From F1-60-MAGs027 sp044344715 (GTDB lineage Bacteria; Actinomycetota; Acidimicrobiia; Acidimicrobiales; Ilumatobacteraceae), in NCBI GenBank assembly GCA_044344715.1, contig JBIJCI010000048.1, forward strand, positions 1 through 12,808: a stretch of 12,808 nt of DNA, read 5' to 3'. This document shows, one piece after another, positions 10,407 through 12,808 of this stretch (position 1 is its first letter; each line of letters begins with the position of its first letter). The position numbers and the translations under genes are program-made. The notes under the pieces are model-generated. The model had not been told where the DNA came from, did not search any database, and was given only the letters and a program-made list of their open reading frames with translations.

Positions 10407-11560
10407 GGGAGATCCTTTGGTGATGTGGTGAGTATGTCGCAGCCGGTGTCGGTGACGACCACGAGGTCCTCGATTCGCACACCGCCGAGCCCTTCACGAT
10501 AGACCCCTGGCTCCACCGTGACTACCTCACCGCGCTGGAGCGGCTCGGGAAGGGCGGTGCGCACCCACGGTTGCTCGTGGATCTGCAGCCCAACCCCGTG
10601 ACCGGTCGAGTGGATGAACTCCCCACCGAAGCCGGCGTCAACGATGATGTCGCGGCAGACCTTGTCCACGTCACCTGCCGGCACCCCGGCGCGAACCGCG
10701 GCGAGCCCGGCCAGCTGCGATTCGCACACCACGTCGTGCATTCGCGCGAGGAGCGGGTCGACCGCACCGATCAGGTAGGTGCGCGTCATGTCCGAGTGGT
10801 AACCGTCGACGAGCGCCCCCACGTCGATCACCACGAGGTGACCTTCCTCGATGACGGTCGACGTCGGACGGTGGTGCGGTCGGGCGCCGTTCGGTCCGGT
10901 TGCGACGATCGTGTCATAGCTCGGACCGTCGGCACCGTGACGACGCATCCGGTACTCGAGTTCGTCCCGGACGTCGCGTTCGGTCACACGTTGGGAGAGC
11001 ATCGGCACGCACTCGGCCAGTGCGGCATCCGTGCACGCCGCCGCACGACGCATCCTGGCGATCTCGGCGGCGGTCTTTCGTCTGCGGAGGTGCGGAACCA
11101 CGCCGCCGAGCATCACGAGCCGGGCCGACGACTGCGACGCGAGCGACTCGTATTGCGCATGGGTAATCTCGGCCGGATCGACTGCCACGTGGCCTGCATC
11201 CGCGAGCGACCGTTCCATTGCCTCGCGGAGTGCGGTCGCGCTGGAGCCCACCATCACCCGTGCACTGGCACCGGACGCGGCGATCTGGACGCGCGCTTGT
11301 TCTCCGTACCGACCGTCGGTCACCAGCACCATCTCGTCCGGACGAACGATCAGTGTTCCGGCAGAACCGGTGAATCCGGTGAGCCAACGGATGTTGTTCA
11401 GGTCGAAGACAACGAGCGCATCCGCCGTCACGCCACCCGAATCGGATTTGCCGGCGTCGGCCCGACGGCGAAGTTCATCCCGGACCAATCCATCCCTGCC
11501 GGTGACGGTGAGCGGCGGGAGCGAGTCCCCCGGGTGATTCAAGACGTCGGCAACGGTCAT
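10379..11560 (-). CDS. pepQ: M24-family Xaa-Pro aminopeptidase/dipeptidase
   Basis: A cytoplasmic metallopeptidase of the pita-bread fold that cleaves at Xaa-Pro bonds. The 393-aa product has a creatinase-like N-terminal domain (LNNIRWLTGFTGSAGTLIV, 54-72) and a catalytic domain with all five metal ligands: Asp246 (VIDVGA), Asp257 (YHSDMTR), His321 (STGHGVGLQIHE), Glu350 (VEPGVY) and Glu364 (RIED). The start ATG (11560) overlaps the aroQ stop as ATGA; the frame continues 64 codons upstream, but that Arg-rich extension is aroQ read in another frame. The 3' end overlaps efp by 28 nt. Aminopeptidase P versus prolidase cannot be decided from sequence alone; the symbol follows the equivalent mycobacterial gene beside efp. 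Recycling of proline-rich peptides next to EF-P is a suggestive but unproven link. Confidence 0.92.
   Translation of the reverse strand: MTVADVLNHPGDSLPPLTVTGRDGLVRDELRRRADAGKSDSGGVTADALVVFDLNNIRWLTGFTGSAGTLIVRPDEMVLVTDGRYGEQARVQIAASGASARVMVGSSATALREAMERSLADAGHVAVDPAEITHAQYESLASQSSARLVMLGGVVPHLRRRKTAAEIARMRRAAACTDAALAECVPMLSQRVTERDVRDELEYRMRRHGADGPSYDTIVATGPNGARPHHRPTSTVIEEGHLVVIDVGALVDGYHSDMTRTYLIGAVDPLLARMHDVVCESQLAGLAAVRAGVPAGDVDKVCRDIIVDAGFGGEFIHSTGHGVGLQIHEQPWVRTALPEPLQRGEVVTVEPGVYREGLGGVRIEDLVVVTDTGCDILTTSPKDLPCLQLAPTN
10413..10418 (-). promoter_or_regulatory. Shine-Dalgarno of efp inside the upstream gene
   Basis: AAAGGA on the minus strand, six bases before the efp GTG. It lies within the coding sequence of the M24 peptidase (codons for its Pro-Lys-Asp segment) and supports the GTG start although the reading frames overlap. 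Confidence 0.7.
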
Positions 11561-12009
11561 CGCGATTCCACGTATCGAACGAGGGCGTCCACTCCGAGTG
11601 GATACGTGAGCGCACCGAATCCGGCGATGCTGCCGACGGCAACGGGCGCGATGACGCTCTCGTGCCGCCACGGCTCTCGCGCCGCCGGGTTGGAGATGTG
11701 CACCTCGACGACCGGCAAACCGACGCTCTTGATGGCATCGTGCAGACTCCATGCGAAATGGGTGAACGCACCTGCATTGAGCACGATCCCCCGGTACGTG
11801 CCCCCGGCACGGTGCACCCAGCCGATGAGCGTGGCCAGATCGTTGGACTGCTCGCTGTCCATGCCGTACCCGAGCTGTTCCGCCCGTGCCGCTGCCAGCG
11901 CCACGTGATCGGCGAGCGTCATCGTGCCGTACACCGAAGGTTCACGGGTACCCAGGCGATCGAGGTTCGGACCGTTCAGCAACAGCAGCCGACCCTTCGA
12001 AGATGACAT
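11557..12009 (-). CDS. aroQ: 3-dehydroquinate dehydratase, type II
   Basis: AroQ converts 3-dehydroquinate to 3-dehydroshikimate, two steps into the shikimate pathway. At 150 aa it is the usual length for the dodecameric type II enzyme. Visible motifs are LNGPNLDRLGTREPSVYG (11-28) with catalytic Arg22 and Tyr27, QSN (54-56), NAGAFTH (78-84) with substrate-binding Asn78 and His84, and EVHISNPAARE (102-112) with the catalytic His104 and Arg111. The ATG lies five bases after the aroB stop; no clear Shine-Dalgarno precedes it, suggesting translational coupling to aroB. Its product is supplied by the adjacent aroB product, the enzyme of the preceding step. Confidence 0.97.
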   Translation of the reverse strand: MSSSKGRLLLLNGPNLDRLGTREPSVYGTMTLADHVALAAARAEQLGYGMDSEQSNDLATLIGWVHRAGGTYRGIVLNAGAFTHFAWSLHDAIKSVGLPVVEVHISNPAAREPWRHESVIAPVAVGSIAGFGALTYPLGVDALVRYVESR

Positions 12010-12014
12010 GTGAA

Positions 12015-12808
12015 TCAGGGTACCGAAAGGGCATCGAATGCCCGGTCGACTGCGTCCCGCGGAACGTTGCCCACCGTCTCGACCCCCCGCGGTCCGTCGA
12101 GCACGAAGGTCGGTCCGTCGATTGCCTTCTTGTCCCGGGCGATGAGCTCGAACAATCGGCTGCGCTCGATCCCCCTCGGCACGGTCGTGGCGAGGTCGTA
12201 TTCGCCGCCGATCACCCGGTGGTGTTCGGCGACGCGCGAATCATCGATGCGTCCGAGGATTCGGGCCAGGTGTGCGGCGAACATCATGCCGATCGCGACT
12301 GCTTCGCCGTGTGCGAGGTCGAACTCACTGGCAATCTCGAGTGCGTGACCCAACGTGTGCCCGTAGTTGAGGATCGCACGACGGCCGGATTCACGTTCGT
12401 CCCCGGCGACGATTCCCGCCTTGATCGACACGCACCTTGCAACCCGGGCATCGAGATCCAGTGCGAGCAGGTCGTCGCCGGTGAGGAAGTGGTACTTGGC
12501 CATCTCTCCCCGGCCGCATCGTTGCTCCCGTTCGCTGAGCGTCCCGAGATGCGCGGTATCGCAGACCACCCCGCTCGGCTGCCAGAACGCACCGACCAGG
12601 TTCTTGCCTGCCGCAATGTTGACGCCGGTCTTGCCACCGATCGCGGCATCGATCATTCCGACGAGGGTCGTCGAAACGTGCACCACCCGCATGCCGCGGT
12701 GCCAGGAAGCCGCAAGGAAGCCCGCGATGTCGGTGACCATGCCGCCGCCCACGCCCACGACGAGATCGCTGCGCGTGATGCCGGCCGCGGCCAGCTCGTC
12801 GGAGAGCC
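12015..12808 (-). CDS. aroB: 3-dehydroquinate synthase (5' end missing)
   Basis: AroB converts DAHP to 3-dehydroquinate using NAD and a divalent metal. The visible part is the last 263 residues; the family is about 350-370 aa, so roughly 90-100 N-terminal residues lie past the right edge. In visible-residue numbering it has the nucleotide-binding VGVGGGMVTDIAGF (17-30), TTLVGMIDAAIGGKTGVN (46-63), KNLVGAFWQP (68-77), and metal ligands Glu101 (GEMAKY), His150 (NYGHTLGHALE) and His166 (LAHGEAVAIGM). The GEMAK form replaces the common AEVIK but keeps Glu and Lys. The ARDKKAIDG segment (223-231) is also conserved. Upstream neighbours, often aroK and aroC in actinobacteria, are not in the window. 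Confidence 0.96.
   Translation of the reverse strand, partial: LSDELAAAGITRSDLVVGVGGGMVTDIAGFLAASWHRGMRVVHVSTTLVGMIDAAIGGKTGVNIAAGKNLVGAFWQPSGVVCDTAHLGTLSEREQRCGRGEMAKYHFLTGDDLLALDLDARVARCVSIKAGIVAGDERESGRRAILNYGHTLGHALEIASEFDLAHGEAVAIGMMFAAHLARILGRIDDSRVAEHHRVIGGEYDLATTVPRGIERSRLFELIARDKKAIDGPTFVLDGPRGVETVGNVPRDAVDRAFDALSVP

Noticed and set aside
11561..11752. 64-codon N-terminal extension of the Xaa-Pro peptidase
   Set aside because: It is aroQ read out of frame; the ATG at 11560 overlaps the aroQ stop and gives a normal M24 N-terminus.
10571..11908. Plus-strand open frame of 445 codons opposite the M24 peptidase and aroQ
   Set aside because: Antisense to genes with intact catalytic residues; composition typical of a shadow frame.

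Overview
The window is a gap-free run of twelve housekeeping genes, all on the minus strand. It is high-GC (roughly 60-65% by eye), uses GTG starts freely, and has almost no intergenic DNA. Read 5'->3' on the coding strand the order is aroB (5' end cut off by the right edge) - aroQ - pepQ-type Xaa-Pro peptidase - efp - nusB - DUF2079 membrane protein - pyrR - pyrB - pyrC - carA - carB - pyrD (3' end cut off by the left edge). The order aroB-aroQ-pepQ-efp-nusB followed by pyrR-pyrB-pyrC-carA-carB is characteristic of Actinomycetota. A class 1 dihydroorotate dehydrogenase (Cys active-site base) directly after carB, instead of the class 2 enzyme used by mycobacteria, and a DUF2079 gene inside the cluster point away from mycobacteria and perhaps to the Acidimicrobiia. 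That finer placement is inference.

Right part (about 9366-12808): shikimate-pathway enzymes AroB and AroQ, an M24 metallopeptidase, elongation factor P and the antitermination factor NusB. Genes are 5-12 nt apart or overlap. pepQ starts inside the aroQ stop (ATGA), and efp starts 28 nt inside the pepQ 3' end.

Middle (7899-9356): a polytopic membrane protein of the DUF2079 family separates nusB from pyrR. It has no obvious link to pyrimidines or translation.

Left part (1-7850): the de novo UMP pathway. CarA/CarB make carbamoyl phosphate, PyrB makes carbamoyl aspartate, PyrC closes the ring and PyrD oxidises dihydroorotate to orotate. Every junction from pyrR to pyrD is a stop/start overlap (GTGA, ATGA, ATGA, TAATG, ATGA), so translation of the whole pathway is probably coupled to pyrR.

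The most informative non-coding element lies between the DUF2079 stop and pyrR. It is a small hairpin (7868-7885) whose apex reads UCCCGUGAGG, a full match to the UCCNGNGAGG core I recall for PyrR-binding RNA loops, placed 6 nt upstream of the pyrR Shine-Dalgarno. There is no room for a leader terminator, so the layout fits PyrR-mediated translational repression of the mycobacterial kind rather than Bacillus-type attenuation. I found no tRNA, rRNA, mobile element, CRISPR array or convincing terminator, and no stretch over 300 bases lacks a gene. I see no wholly new system here; the points worth a second look are regulatory and compositional.
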